Of a stretch of 64,000 bases of DNA, positions 1-10,397 are shown in pieces. The stretch is from Parafrankia discariae (GTDB lineage: Bacteria; Actinomycetota; Actinomycetes; Frankiales; Frankiaceae), in contig NZ_KB891252.1 of NCBI RefSeq assembly GCF_000373365.1, forward strand, positions 62,001 through 126,000, in the 5' to 3' direction. Both the position numbers and the translations under genes were made by a program. Position 1 is the stretch's first letter; each line of letters begins with the position of its first letter. The notes beneath the pieces are model-generated. The model made no database searches, was not told the DNA's origin, and was given only the letters and a program-made list of their open reading frames with translations.

Positions 1-514
1 GGAGCGCCCCCGCGACGTCTGGGGACTCCCGCGCCCGGGAACCGGCGCGAGCCGGTCTGCCCGGGCAGGCGGGTGAAGCATGCTGGGCTCCGCGCGGCCC
101 GCCGGTCGGGCGACGGTGATACTCCATCGTAGAGGCCCGGCAACGACTCCGAACTCCCTGGCGTGACCGAGAGCACCACACATGCCACAGGACGGGCGCC
201 GGGGCCGGGGCGCACCCGTCCGTGGGCACCCCGTCCAACAACGCCCACCAAAGGCGCAAAACGGACCAGCCCGTACCACGGGTGCCGGCGCCGCGTATCC
301 GGAATCGCATGAATGGGTCACAGACAACCGGCACGCGGAGCACGGACCATGCGCGCGGGATCGTCACCACCACGCCAGGCGAGCTGCCCCGGCACGAAGG
401 GAAGCCGTCCAGGCTGGGACAGATTGGGGCATGCTGGAGCGAATGCCCCGCACGTCAGTGCCGGACTCGGTATCGGGACCACTAAGCTTGGGCCACGAGC
501 GTAGCGTGTTCCTC
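1..514. other. Gene-free region upstream of the DUF5319 gene
   Basis: No reading frame here has convincing protein character; the in-frame extension upstream of the DUF5319 gene is arginine- and proline-rich and looks untranslated. In M. tuberculosis the neighbour on this side is guaB2 on the opposite strand, so this may be the divergent guaB/DUF5319 control region with guaB beyond the window edge. That is inference from synteny. I saw no clear promoter hexamers. Confidence 0.4.
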
Positions 515-922
515 GTGAGCAACGAGCCCCTCGACCCCTTCGCGGGCGACCCCGAGGACCCGGCGGCCGAGCTCGCGCAGCTCGACTCCGCCGAGGATCT
601 GGAACTACTCGAACCGCTGTCCCTACGCGAGCGGGAAGAGATCCTCGCCGAGCTGGGTGACCTCGACGTCTTCCGGACCCTGCTCGAACCACGTGGCTAC
701 CGGGGTCTCGTCGTCGACTGCGAGGGGTGCGCCGAGCCGCACTACTTCGACTGGGACCTGCTGGCCGGCAACCTACGGCACCTCCTCGACGAGGGCCGCA
801 CACGGGTGCACGAGCCAGCCTTCGCCCCGGATCCAGCGTGCTACGTGAGCTGGGAGTACGCCCGCGGCTTCGCCGACGGCGTGTACGAGGCCTCAGCCGC
901 CTCCGAGGCCGACACCCGCTGA
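515..922 (+). CDS. DUF5319 family protein (Rv3412-like)
   Basis: A 135-residue acidic protein of unknown function, recognised as the actinobacterial DUF5319 family (Rv3412 type). It starts near the conserved DPFAGDP segment (residues 7-13) and has a CxxC pair (C69, C72) within GLVVDCEGC, followed by HYFDWDLL. The CxxC may bind metal, but no function is established. The GTG at 515 places the conserved N-terminus correctly; a GTG at 506 is the alternative, and the frame stays open upstream without similarity. The neighbour whiD matches the M. tuberculosis order Rv3412...whiB3. The stop codon lies in a 14-bp tandem duplication. The family call is from memory of the sequence. Confidence 0.8.
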   Translation: MSNEPLDPFAGDPEDPAAELAQLDSAEDLELLEPLSLREREEILAELGDLDVFRTLLEPRGYRGLVVDCEGCAEPHYFDWDLLAGNLRHLLDEGRTRVHEPAFAPDPACYVSWEYARGFADGVYEASAASEADTR

Positions 923-936
923 CCGACACCCGCTGA
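909..936. repeat. 14-bp tandem duplication spanning a stop codon
   Basis: CCGACACCCGCTGA occurs twice head to tail (909-922 and 923-936). The first copy ends with the TGA stop of the DUF5319 gene. The second copy is outside the gene, so gain or loss of one unit would leave the protein unchanged. Confidence 0.9.
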
Positions 937-964
937 CCGACCGGCTTCCCCGGCCGGCGCGATC

Positions 965-987
965 CCGGCCCGGCCGACCCGGGCCGG
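965..987 (+). terminator. Hairpin terminator after the DUF5319 gene
   Basis: A perfect 9-bp stem, CCGGCCCGG (965-973) with CCGGGCCGG (979-987), encloses a 5-nt loop 42 nt after the stop codon. No T tract follows. In G+C-rich actinobacteria such hairpins often end transcripts, but termination is inferred. Confidence 0.5.
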
Positions 988-1458
988 CCTCCTCTGCCCG
1001 CCCGCGGCTCCGGCGACCGACGTCGGGGCCCGCACGGGGCGTGGCGGTCCCCCCGCCGTACGTACACCCGTGGCGACCGTGCGGGGAAACTCGATGTCGG
1101 TTCGTGTGACCCGCACCGGCGGCGGGTAGGCGAGGGACTGTCGGCGGGGCGCGCACCACCCGTGACCGGCGGTGATCCGCACGCGTCGACACCGGCGGTC
1201 GGACGTCCACGGTTCCATCTGGTCGCGCCGTCCCGCCCGCTGTCTGCGCGAGTCTGCGCCGGTAGCGCGGTCCGTCAGCGGTGGGTGATCCACGGCGTCC
1301 CAGCCTCTCGGTGAACCTACCGGGCGGCAGGGACCTCGCCGCGGAGGCGGCGCCGGTCGACCGGGTGAAATTTCAAGATCTCCAGTCGATGGCGAGCGGC
1401 TACGGTGACCGGGTAGTCGCGGCGCCAGCCGCTCAGGTCGAAAGGGGGGGTCAGACCG
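988..1458. other. Gene-free region upstream of whiD
   Basis: No plausible coding frame. In M. tuberculosis and Streptomyces this interval carries sigD and further regulators between the DUF5319 gene and whiB3/whiD; here they are absent. The last 100 nt probably hold the whiD promoter, but I could not pick hexamers with confidence. Confidence 0.4.
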
Positions 1459-1791
1459 ATGACCGACGTCCGACGACTTCCAGGCCCCGGCGCGGAGAAG
1501 TGGGAGTGGCAGCTCCACGGCGCCTGTCGAGGTGAGAGTACCGAGCTGTTCTTCCATCCCGAGGGCGAACGCGGCCCAGCCAGAGCCGCGCGGGAAGCGG
1601 CGGCGAAGGCGATCTGCGCACGCTGCCCGGTAATCCGGGCGTGCGGGGAACATGCCCTCGCCGCCCGGGAACCGTACGGCGTGTGGGGCGGAATGAGCGA
1701 GTCCGAGCGGGAGGCGGTCCTCACCGGGCGCACCCGCAGGGGCGCCGCCCGCCACGCACCCGCCCGGCCGGGGCTCGCTCCGGCCTGCTGA
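1459..1791 (+). CDS. whiD: WhiB-family iron-sulfur regulator (WhiD/WhiB3 type)
   Basis: A 110-residue WhiB-like protein. Four cysteines (C23, C53, C56, C62) match the family's [4Fe-4S] ligands, and the turn motif GVWGG is at residues 74-78. The WQLHGACRG, FFHPEGERG and CPVIRACGEHAL segments resemble WhiB3 of M. tuberculosis and WhiD of Streptomyces. Members sense redox or nitric oxide through the cluster and act with the principal sigma factor; WhiD is needed for late sporulation in Streptomyces. The ATG follows an AAGGGGGG ribosome-binding site. Its position next to groEL and the DUF5319 gene repeats the M. tuberculosis order, which supports orthology. The symbol is by orthology. Confidence 0.93.
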   Translation: MTDVRRLPGPGAEKWEWQLHGACRGESTELFFHPEGERGPARAAREAAAKAICARCPVIRACGEHALAAREPYGVWGGMSESEREAVLTGRTRRGAARHAPARPGLAPAC

Positions 1792-1810
1792 AGCCGGCCA
1801 CCGGATACGA

Positions 1811-1866
1811 AGATCCCCGGCCCCGTACTCCCTCTCTCGGGACGTACGGGCCCGGGGATCTTTTCG
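1811..1866 (+). terminator. Intrinsic terminator of whiD
   Basis: AGATCCCCGG-CCCCGTAC (1811-1828) pairs with GTACGGG-CCCGGGGATCT (1843-1861) with one small offset, followed by TTTT. This is one of the few hairpins in the window with a T run, 20 nt after the whiD stop. Confidence 0.9.
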
Positions 1867-2209
1867 TCTGCCCGGCTCGTCGTCTGCCCGGCTCGCCTGC
1901 ATGACGAGGACGTCGGCGACCGCGGCCCGGCTGGCCACGATCATGTGCCCGCGGCCACCCCGCGGCCACCCCGAGGCGGCGCCGGTGCGCTCACGGGTTC
2001 CCCGTCGGCATGCCGTCGGCACCCCTTCCGCGTCCAGGCCGATTCGCGCCGCCATATGCGGGCGTGTCTCCCCATCCCCGGCGACCACCCGCGACGGGTG
2101 AGCGCCCCACGGTCGCTGTCGGATCCCTGACCTCGAGTGGCGCCCCGCGCTCCGGGAAGGCCCCGGACACCCGGGCAGCCCGGGACACCCGGGAGGCCCC
2201 GGACGCGAC

Positions 2210-2243
2210 GAGGCCCGGTCGGTCCGCGGACCGACCGGGCCTC
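2210..2243 (-). terminator. Terminator after groEL
   Basis: A perfect 34-bp palindrome: 15-bp arms at 2210-2224 and 2229-2243 around CGCG, 30 nt downstream of the groEL stop. No T tract. From 2155 to 2205 lies a G+C-rich stretch of repeated GGCCCCGGACACCCGGG-like units that could add structure. Confidence 0.75.
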
Positions 2244-2272
2244 ACCTGTCGACGATCAGATCACTCGACGGC

Positions 2273-4483
<2,211 letters not shown>

Positions 4484-4487
<4 letters not shown>

Positions 4488-4774
4488 CCAAGAAGGTCGG
4501 ATCTGTCAAGACGGTTCGGCGCGCGCTCGAACTGCCAGGCATGCGCGGATCCCGCGATTAGCCCATTCGGGGGGTCCGGGAGCGGCGGGCCGTCGGGGTC
4601 CCCCGCGGGCGCTTCGGCGCCGAGGTGCAGGAGGACCACGACGAGACCCGCCGACACCCCGCGGCCGAGATAGATCTCGCCCGCCCGCCCGCGCACCGCC
4701 GATCGGACCCAGCGTTCCAGCTCCGCGACCTGGCCGGGGGCGGCCTTCGCCTCCCACATCCAGGTGACCGTCAC
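4484..4774 (-). CDS. Small conserved protein of unknown function
   Basis: A 96-residue protein from a GTG at 4774. It opens with VTWMWEAKAAPGQVAELERWV, which resembles the beta-strand plus helix start of small monooxygenase-like (dimeric alpha-beta barrel) proteins in actinobacteria, and ends LPDPPNGLIAGSAHAWQFE. I cannot assign an activity. It lies 36 nt downstream of the marR stop in the same direction, so the two may be co-transcribed, and its stop overlaps the groES -35 box. The ribosome-binding site is weak, so start and reality carry moderate doubt. Confidence 0.55.
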
Positions 4775-4810
4775 CGCGGCCCGACCAACCCGGTCACCCG
4801 ACCAACCCGA

Positions 4811-5524
4811 TCAGCAGCCCGGCGCGGCACGGCCGACACCGGGGTTACCGGGGGCGTCGGGGCCGGCACAACCGGCGGTGGTGTCGCGCATCTCGGCCTC
4901 GGCCGCGGCGCACGCGGCGGCACCCCTGGTCGGATCCATCGCGACCAGGTGGGCCGCGACGAGCCGGGCCAGCCCGATGAAGACCGCGCGGTCCGCGGGC
5001 GCCAGCGGCGCCAGGACGTGGTCGTCGACGGTCCGCAGCCGCAGCCGCACCCGCTCGTGCTCCTGGACTCCCCGCTCGGTGGCGATGATCATTCTCGCCC
5101 GGCGGTCCGCCGGGTCCGGGCGGCGCTCGACCAGGCCGGCACGCTCCATCTCGTCGACCAGCCGGACCATCACGGTCCGGTCGATGGAGAAGCGGCGGGC
5201 GACCTCGATCTGGTTGTGCGCCGTTCCCTCGACCGCGGCGCCCAGTACATAGAAACCCTTGAGACCACCGGGCAGCGAACCGATGGCGCTCACCGAGGCG
5301 GCCAGGTACCCGTGCTGGATCTGGCCGACGATCCAGCGCAGGTCGTCACGGACCTCGTCGGGCAGCTCAAGCTCCGCGTCGGCGGCGACGGACGGACAGC
5401 CGGCGATGGCCGGATCAGCCGGACCATGGACAGCCGACGACGCGGCCGGTCGCTCCGCCGCTGGAGACGCGGACTGGAACACGACGGAGGCCGGCATCGG
5501 CGACGTGCCCGAGGACCCCTCCAC
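4811..5524 (-). CDS. MarR-family transcriptional regulator
   Basis: A 237-residue MarR regulator. The winged helix-turn-helix spans roughly residues 80-165, with recognition region QIEVARRFSIDRTVMVRLVD, then MERAGLVERRPDPADRRARM, the family's wing. About 50 low-complexity residues precede the domain, so the true start may be later than the GTG at 5524. MarR proteins act as dimers on inverted repeats and are released by phenolic or electrophilic ligands or by oxidation. It is divergent from azoR, with an inverted repeat between them, so it likely represses azoR and itself. The C-terminus is Ala/Gly-rich with three cysteines. Confidence 0.88.
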   Translation of the reverse strand: MEGSSGTSPMPASVVFQSASPAAERPAASSAVHGPADPAIAGCPSVAADAELELPDEVRDDLRWIVGQIQHGYLAASVSAIGSLPGGLKGFYVLGAAVEGTAHNQIEVARRFSIDRTVMVRLVDEMERAGLVERRPDPADRRARMIIATERGVQEHERVRLRLRTVDDHVLAPLAPADRAVFIGLARLVAAHLVAMDPTRGAAACAAAEAEMRDTTAGCAGPDAPGNPGVGRAAPGC

Positions 5525-5562
5525 CCGAACACCGTACCCCGATCATCACGAACTAGTCTGCG

Positions 5563-5611
5563 GAACAGATAGGCGTTGACAGAGATTATTGCTCGGTACG
5601 ACTATCTGTTC
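5563..5611. promoter_or_regulatory. Probable MarR operator and azoR promoter
   Basis: GAACAGATAG (5563-5572) is repeated in inverted form as CTATCTGTTC (5602-5611) with a 29-nt gap. Between them on the plus strand sits TTGACA (5576-5581), a consensus -35, and GACTAT (5600-5605, 18-nt spacing) is a fair -10 overlapping the right arm. The left arm abuts the -35. The arrangement suits repression of azoR by the divergent MarR protein. Confidence 0.7.
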
Positions 5612-5636
5612 GCACACCAAAATCGCCGGAGTCGCC

Positions 5637-5684
5637 GGCCGATCCGGCCGATCCGGCGTCGACGCCGGATCGGCCGGATCGGCC
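5637..5684. repeat. Perfect 48-bp palindrome in the azoR leader
   Basis: Two 24-nt arms (5637-5660, 5661-5684) are exact reverse complements with no loop spacer, built from CCGGCCGATCCGG-like units. CGTTTCTTTC follows on the plus strand. It lies between the azoR promoter and start codon, so azoR mRNA would carry a very stable hairpin about 70 nt before the ATG. It may be an attenuator or a repeated extragenic element. Confidence 0.9.
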
Positions 5685-5754
5685 CGTTTCTTTCGCGCGG
5701 CGCACGCCGAGACCGGGGGCGCCCGCCTCCCAACCGTGATCAAGGAGAGCCCCG

Positions 5755-6390
5755 ATGCCCCACCTGCTGCACATCGACTCCAGCCTCACCCCGGAGGGCT
5801 CCGTCTCCCGCGGGGTCGCCGAGGTCTACGCCGAGACCTGGCGCGAACAGCACCCGGACGGGACGCTGACCCGCCGCGACCTGGCCACCAGCCCGCCGCC
5901 ACACCTGAACTGGGCGCTGGTGTCCGGCGGCCAGACACCCCCCGAGCAGCGCACGCCCGAGCAGGCCGAGGCCGTGAAGATCCGCGAGGAGTACCTCGAG
6001 GAGATCGAGAGCGCCGACGAGTACGTGATCTCGGTGCCGATGTACAACTACGCCTACCCGTCGACGATCAAGGCCTGGCTGGACCAGGTCATCGTCATCG
6101 GCCGCACGGCCGGCGGGGCGGCCGGCGACGGGGTGCTGGCGGGCAAGAAGGTCACCGTCGTCACCGCGCAGGGCGGCTCCTACGCCCCCGGTGCCCCCAA
6201 GGAGGGCTGGGACCACCAGGTCCCCTACCTGCGCCACGCCTTCGAGGTGCTGGGCGCCGACAACATCGAGTTCATCACCGTCGTGATGACGCTGTCGAAG
6301 GTGAACCCGGCACTCGCCGCGTTCACCGACGTGTTCGAGGCCTCCCAGCAGGCCGCGGAGCAGGCGGCCCGCGACCGCGCCGCCGTCTGA
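5755..6390 (+). CDS. azoR: FMN-dependent NADH:quinone/azo oxidoreductase (AzoR)
   Basis: A 211-residue flavodoxin-fold enzyme of the AzoR family. It reduces quinones and azo bonds with NAD(P)H and FMN as a cytosolic dimer, probably for defence against electrophilic quinones. Seen: N-terminal phosphate-binding segment HIDSSLTPEGSVSR (residues 5-18), FMN-contacting PMYNYAYPSTIKAWLDQV and TAQGGSY. The ATG at 5755 follows AAGGAGAG. It is divergent from marR, with shared control elements at 5563-5684, and ends in a terminator shared with tsaD. Confidence 0.92.
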   Translation: MPHLLHIDSSLTPEGSVSRGVAEVYAETWREQHPDGTLTRRDLATSPPPHLNWALVSGGQTPPEQRTPEQAEAVKIREEYLEEIESADEYVISVPMYNYAYPSTIKAWLDQVIVIGRTAGGAAGDGVLAGKKVTVVTAQGGSYAPGAPKEGWDHQVPYLRHAFEVLGADNIEFITVVMTLSKVNPALAAFTDVFEASQQAAEQAARDRAAV

Positions 6391-6397
6391 GCGCCGC

Positions 6398-6430
6398 CCG
6401 GCCCGGGACCCGCGACGGGTCCCGGGCCGG
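6398..6430. terminator. Bidirectional terminator between azoR and tsaD
   Basis: A perfect 15-bp stem, CCGGCCCGGGACCCG (6398-6412) and its complement (6416-6430), with a CGA loop. It lies between convergent azoR (stop 6390) and tsaD (stop 6440) and could serve both. Confidence 0.85.
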
Positions 6431-6439
6431 CGAGGACCG

Positions 6440-7462
6440 TCAGAGGGTGAGCGTCGAGGACGCGGGTAGGTCCAGCGGCGAGGGCTCGACTCCGGCCTCG
6501 ACCCGCAGCGACCCGAGCGCCGCGACCATGGCGCCGTTGTCGGTGCACAGCCCGGGTCGGGGTATCCGCAGCGTGAGGCCCGCCGCCTCGCAGCGCAGCG
6601 CCGCGAGCGCGCGCAGCCGGCTGTTGGCCGCGACGCCGCCTCCGACCACCAGGGTGTCCACGCCGTGCGCGCGGCAGGCCGCGACCGCCTTCGCGGTGAG
6701 CACGTCCGCCACCGCCTCCTGGAACGACGCCGCCACATCCGCGACCGGGACCGGCTCGCCGGCCCGCCGCCGGGCCTCCACCCAGCGGGCGACCGCGGTC
6801 TTGAGGCCCGAGAAGGAGAAGTCGAACGTGCCATCCCCCGCCTTGGCGCGTGGGAACGGGATGTCCGGGCTGCCCTCCCGGGCCGCCGCGTCGATCGGCG
6901 GGCCGCCCGGGAACGGCATCCCGAGCAGCCGGGCGACCTTGTCGTAGGCCTCCCCCGCGGCGTCGTCCACCGTGGCCCCCAGCGACTCCACCGGCTCGGC
7001 GGCGAGGTCGGGGACCAGCAGCAGCGAGCTGTGCCCGCCGGAGACCAGCAGCGCCACCGCCGGACGCGGCAGCGGGCCGTGCTCGAGCGTGTCGACGGCG
7101 ACATGCGCGGCGAGATGGTGCACCCCGTGCAGCGGGACGCCCAGCGCCAGCGCGTAGGCCTTCGCCGCGGCGACCCCGACCAGCAGGGCGCCGGCCAGCC
7201 CCGGGCCGGACGTCACCGCGACGGCGTCGACGTCGCGGGGACGCAGGCCGGCACGGCGCAGCGCCAGCTCGATCGTCGGGACCATCGCCTCCAGATGCGC
7301 CCGCGCGGCGATCTCGGGCACCACACCGCCGTACCGGGCGTGCTCGTCGACGGAGGAGGCGAGCGCGTCGGCGAGCAGCTCGCCACCGCGGACGAGACCG
7401 ACGCCGGTCTCGTCGCACGAGGTCTCGATGCCCAGAACCAGCGGTCGGGCCGGTGCCCTCAT
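6440..7462 (-). CDS. tsaD: tRNA N6-adenosine threonylcarbamoyltransferase TsaD
   Basis: A 340-residue Kae1/TsaD protein. It transfers threonylcarbamoyl from TC-AMP to A37 of ANN-decoding tRNAs with TsaB and TsaE. Seen: [10 protein letters not shown] (residues 11-20) of the ASKHA ATP fold, the metal-binding HxxxH (H116, H120) in [16 protein letters not shown], and the [11 protein letters not shown] nucleotide motif. Length is normal. It is the last gene of tsaB-rimI-tsaD, 51 nt after rimI. The ATG at 7462 suits the conserved N-terminus. Confidence 0.98.
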   Translation of the reverse strand: MRAPARPLVLGIETSCDETGVGLVRGGELLADALASSVDEHARYGGVVPEIAARAHLEAMVPTIELALRRAGLRPRDVDAVAVTSGPGLAGALLVGVAAAKAYALALGVPLHGVHHLAAHVAVDTLEHGPLPRPAVALLVSGGHSSLLLVPDLAAEPVESLGATVDDAAGEAYDKVARLLGMPFPGGPPIDAAAREGSPDIPFPRAKAGDGTFDFSFSGLKTAVARWVEARRRAGEPVPVADVAASFQEAVADVLTAKAVAACRAHGVDTLVVGGGVAANSRLRALAALRCEAAGLTLRIPRPGLCTDNGAMVAALGSLRVEAGVEPSPLDLPASSTLTL

Positions 7463-7513
7463 GTCCTGCCCCCCGTCACGGTGCCGACGGCCCGCACGAG
7501 GCGGCTCCGGCTC

Positions 7514-8077
7514 TCATGAGGCGGCTCTGGTGTCCCGCAGGACGGCCGCCTCGATCCGGTCCAGCAGCGTCCCGTAACCGACGGTGTCGATCGGCCGGAC
7601 GCGCATCACGTAGGCGTCTCCGCCCGACGGCTGGTAGTAGCCGCGGCGGACACCGAGATCGACGAAGCCGAGCCGGGTGTAGAGGGCCCGCGCCGGCCGG
7701 TTGTCGGTACGGACCTCGAGCCCGCAACTGCGGGCGCCCCGCCGCCGCGCCTCCCGGAGCTGGGCGATCATCAGGCGCGACCCGAGGTGACGCCCACGCA
7801 TGGCCGGGAGGACCCCGATCGTCTGGATGTAGGACTCGTCGCCCTGCAGTGCCAGCCCGGCGTAGCCGACGATCGAGCCGTCCGCGACCGCGGCCAGGTA
7901 GTGCCGGTTGTCACCCTGCGCGAGCTCGGACCAGAAGAGCTCGCCCGACCAGGGGTCCAGGTCGAACACCTGCCGTTCCAGGGACGCGATCTCGCCCAGG
8001 TGCCACCAGCGCATCGGCACGAGGTCGACGTCGCCCGGTGCCGGGTCTGGCACCGGGTTGACAGCAGCCGCGCTCAT
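7514..8077 (-). CDS. rimI: Protein N-alpha-acetyltransferase RimI (GNAT)
   Basis: A 187-residue GNAT acetyltransferase. RimI acetylates the N-terminus of ribosomal protein S18 and possibly others. The acetyl-CoA loop MRGRHLGSRL follows IQTIGVLPA, and the C-terminal YTRLGFVDLGVRRGYY motif with the catalytic-region tyrosines is present. The start ATG overlaps the tsaB stop by 4 nt (ATGA), indicating translational coupling. Position between tsaB and tsaD is the standard actinobacterial arrangement, so RimI is favoured over a generic GNAT. Confidence 0.94.
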   Translation of the reverse strand: MSAAAVNPVPDPAPGDVDLVPMRWWHLGEIASLERQVFDLDPWSGELFWSELAQGDNRHYLAAVADGSIVGYAGLALQGDESYIQTIGVLPAMRGRHLGSRLMIAQLREARRRGARSCGLEVRTDNRPARALYTRLGFVDLGVRRGYYQPSGGDAYVMRVRPIDTVGYGTLLDRIEAAVLRDTRAAS

Positions 8078-8871
8078 ACCGGCATCGTCCCGATCGGCGC
8101 GGCTCCGGCCGGCGTGCCTCCGGCGGACGTCGGCCCGGTGGCGGCGGCCGGCGCCCGCGCCGGCTCCGGGCGCGAAGCGGTGACGGGCTTGGGGCCACGG
8201 GGCTCGGCGGCGTCGGGGCGCCGCAGGTAGAGAGGGGTGAGCGGGCCGGGATCACGCCCACCCGCGATGTCCGCCGCGACGAGGCCGGCGAGCAGCTCCG
8301 GCGCCGGATACTCCGGCTCGGCTCCACCTCGCCCACCGGCGGGCGGAGTGCCGAAGCCGGCGAAGGCATCCGGATACAGGCCGGTGCCGGGTCCGGTCAC
8401 CCGTTCGACGCCGGCGGCGCGCAGCTGCGCGGCGACCGCCGCCGGAGCGCCCACGCCCGGCTCACCGACGCGCGTTCCGCCCTGGTAGCGGGCCCAGAAA
8501 ACCTCACGGCGACGCGCGTCGGTGACGACGCCGACCGGGCCGGTCGTCGCGGCCCCGATGCCGTCCAGGGAGCAGACGCCGTAGACGGGGACACCGAGCG
8601 CGGCGGCGAACGCGGCCCCGGTGACCATGCCGACGCGCAGGCTGGTGAACGGGCCCGGGCCGGCCCCGACGACGACGGCGAGCACCTCGGGCGGCCGGAC
8701 GCCGGCCGTGTCGAGCACGTCGCGCGTCAGCGGCGCCAGCAGCTCACCGTGGCGGCGGGCGTCCCAGACCACCCGGGAGGCACGGACCGACGGCCCGGCG
8801 GGCGGCGAGCCGAACTCGACCAGCGCGACCGCGCAGGCCGCCGTCGAGGTGTCGAGCGCCAGGACGAGCAC
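8074..8871 (-). CDS. tsaB: t6A biosynthesis protein TsaB
   Basis: A 265-residue TsaB, the scaffold partner that binds TsaD and TsaE for t6A37 synthesis. The N-terminus LVLALDTSTAACAVAL is the ASKHA strand-loop, and VVGAGPGPFTSLRVGMVTGAAFAAALGVP is the family's dimer-interface helix. It lacks TsaD's HxxxH metal site, as expected. The last 40 residues are Pro/Ala-rich and probably disordered. It starts with GTG at 8871 and overlaps rimI. No tsaE lies directly upstream, unlike the usual cluster. Confidence 0.95.
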   Translation of the reverse strand: MLVLALDTSTAACAVALVEFGSPPAGPSVRASRVVWDARRHGELLAPLTRDVLDTAGVRPPEVLAVVVGAGPGPFTSLRVGMVTGAAFAAALGVPVYGVCSLDGIGAATTGPVGVVTDARRREVFWARYQGGTRVGEPGVGAPAAVAAQLRAAGVERVTGPGTGLYPDAFAGFGTPPAGGRGGAEPEYPAPELLAGLVAADIAGGRDPGPLTPLYLRRPDAAEPRGPKPVTASRPEPARAPAAATGPTSAGGTPAGAAPIGTMPV

Positions 8872-9424
8872 CCGACCAGCCTACGGACCCGAGCGACCGG
8901 GCCCACACCCGGCGCGCGGCAACCGGCGCGCGGGGCTGATCGATCCGTGTGCCGAGCATCTGCTCGGCCGATCGGCCGGCGCGTCCGCACCGGCCTCCGG
9001 AAGGACTCCCGCGCCACCGACTCCCCGGAAATCAGCAGAAAACCCGCGGGACGGCGCCGGCGACGATGAAACTCCCGCGGACGCGTCAAAGACCGGAGAA
9101 TCAGTCGTATGCCCGACGGGAATATCGGGCCGGAAATCCGCGCGGGCGAAAGAAACGCATTCCCCGGCAGTCGCGGCCGGTAACAAGAGGTAACACGGCG
9201 CCGGCCCGGACCCCCGAGCCCCCGGCCCGAGACCCCCGAGAAATCACAACGGAGGCACCACCAGAACCACGCGGCCCGACCGGAGCAGGCCGGACCAGCG
9301 GAGCGGGGCCGAGCCGGCGCGGCCACCGCCACCACCGGAAAACCAACAGGAACCAAACGTTCCGGGTGGCGCGGCGGCCCCGCACCACGGTCGCGCCGCG
9401 GTCTGACCGCGGCCGGACGCGTCA
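8872..9424. other. Gene-free region upstream of tsaB
   Basis: No credible gene on either strand. It contains moderately A-rich stretches (about 9050-9190) that may hold the tsaB promoter; a TTGACG on the minus strand near 9085 has no clear partner. A hairpin GCCGCGGT-ctg-ACCGCGGC lies near 9396-9414. Confidence 0.35.
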
Positions 9425-9456
9425 GACCGGTCCCGGCAGGTGCGCCGGGACCGGTC
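9425..9456 (-). terminator. Terminator after the tetR-type gene
   Basis: GACCGGTCCCGGC (9425-9437) pairs perfectly with GCCGGGACCGGTC (9444-9456) around a 6-nt loop, just downstream of the TetR-family stop at 9468. Confidence 0.75.
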
Positions 9457-9467
9457 CGGGAGGGAAC

Positions 9468-10397
9468 CTAGTGGGTCAGCCGGCCGGCGCCGCCGGAGCG
9501 GAGCCTGATCCGGGGGTCCACGCCGCCGGCCGACGCGCCGGTGCGAGCCAGTACCGGCCCGGCGCCGAGGGCGCCCGCACCGCGCGTCGCGATCCCGCCG
9601 GAACCGGCGGCTCCGTGGCGGCGCGCGGCCGAGGGGGGCGAGGAGGGCGAGGCCGGCAGGGCCGGCCCGGGGGCCGGAGCGACCGGGGGGACCGGGCCGG
9701 CGGAGGCCGCCTGCGCACCGGAGCCCGCCGGCGGGAAGGCCGGCCGCAGGGGGGTCCAGCCCGTGTAGCCGAGCATCCGCAGCGCCGAGGCGGTGAGCTT
9801 CTGCGCGACCTGCTCGACCGACCAGCCGAGGGTGTCGAGCAGGTCGACGATCACCCGCTCGTCGAAGACCGAGGCCCACAGCAGCACCGCGTACTCCGGT
9901 TCCTGGGGGGGCAGCACACCGCCGTCCACCAGGCCGAGCACGACCGGCGAGAGCACCTGGTGCAGCTTGGAGACGAGGTCGTCACGGCCCTGCAGCCGGG
10001 CGAGGTACCCCTGGGCGGAGCGCACGTGCACCGCCGCCCGACCCCACCGCGCGGCCGAGCGGACCCACACCTCGCAGACGACCTCGAAGTTGCCCAGGTG
10101 GTCCTCGCCGACCGCCAGGGCGCGGATGTCGGTCACCAGCACGTCGATGAGCTGGAGGTAGTACACGTCGAGGGCGTCATGGACGTCGACGAAGTGGCGG
10201 TACGCGGTCGCCGTCGAGACACCCGCCTCCGCGGCGAGGTCCACCAGACTGAAGCGACGGCCGTTGCGGGCGAGGAGCCGGCCCACGGCGTCGAGCAGAT
10301 CACGCCGACTCGCGAGGAAGTCACTGCGTGTGCGACGAGACCGGGTCGACCGCTCGACCGGAGCGTCCACAAGGTCGGCAGCGGTGCTGCTGCGCAC
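9468..10397 (-). CDS. TetR-family transcriptional regulator
   Basis: A 309-residue regulator. The N-terminal helix-turn-helix is clear: FSLVDLAAEAGVSTATAYRHF. A ligand domain follows to about residue 215, then roughly 90 residues of Pro/Ala/Gly/Ser-rich tail. The chosen GTG at 10397 directly follows a GGGAGAGGGGGG ribosome-binding site; an ATG at 10451 would add 18 unlikely residues. Target and ligand are unknown. It sits between tsaE and tsaB, which are adjacent in related genomes, and is flanked by long gene-free stretches and its own terminator, so it looks like a separate unit placed in the cluster. Confidence 0.85.
   Translation of the reverse strand: MRSSTAADLVDAPVERSTRSRRTRSDFLASRRDLLDAVGRLLARNGRRFSLVDLAAEAGVSTATAYRHFVDVHDALDVYYLQLIDVLVTDIRALAVGEDHLGNFEVVCEVWVRSAARWGRAAVHVRSAQGYLARLQGRDDLVSKLHQVLSPVVLGLVDGGVLPPQEPEYAVLLWASVFDERVIVDLLDTLGWSVEQVAQKLTASALRMLGYTGWTPLRPAFPPAGSGAQAASAGPVPPVAPAPGPALPASPSSPPSAARRHGAAGSGGIATRGAGALGAGPVLARTGASAGGVDPRIRLRSGGAGRLTH

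Noticed and set aside
841-2088. A 415-codon minus-strand frame over whiD
   Set aside because: WhiD is clear on the plus strand; the other frame is Arg/Gly/Pro-rich.
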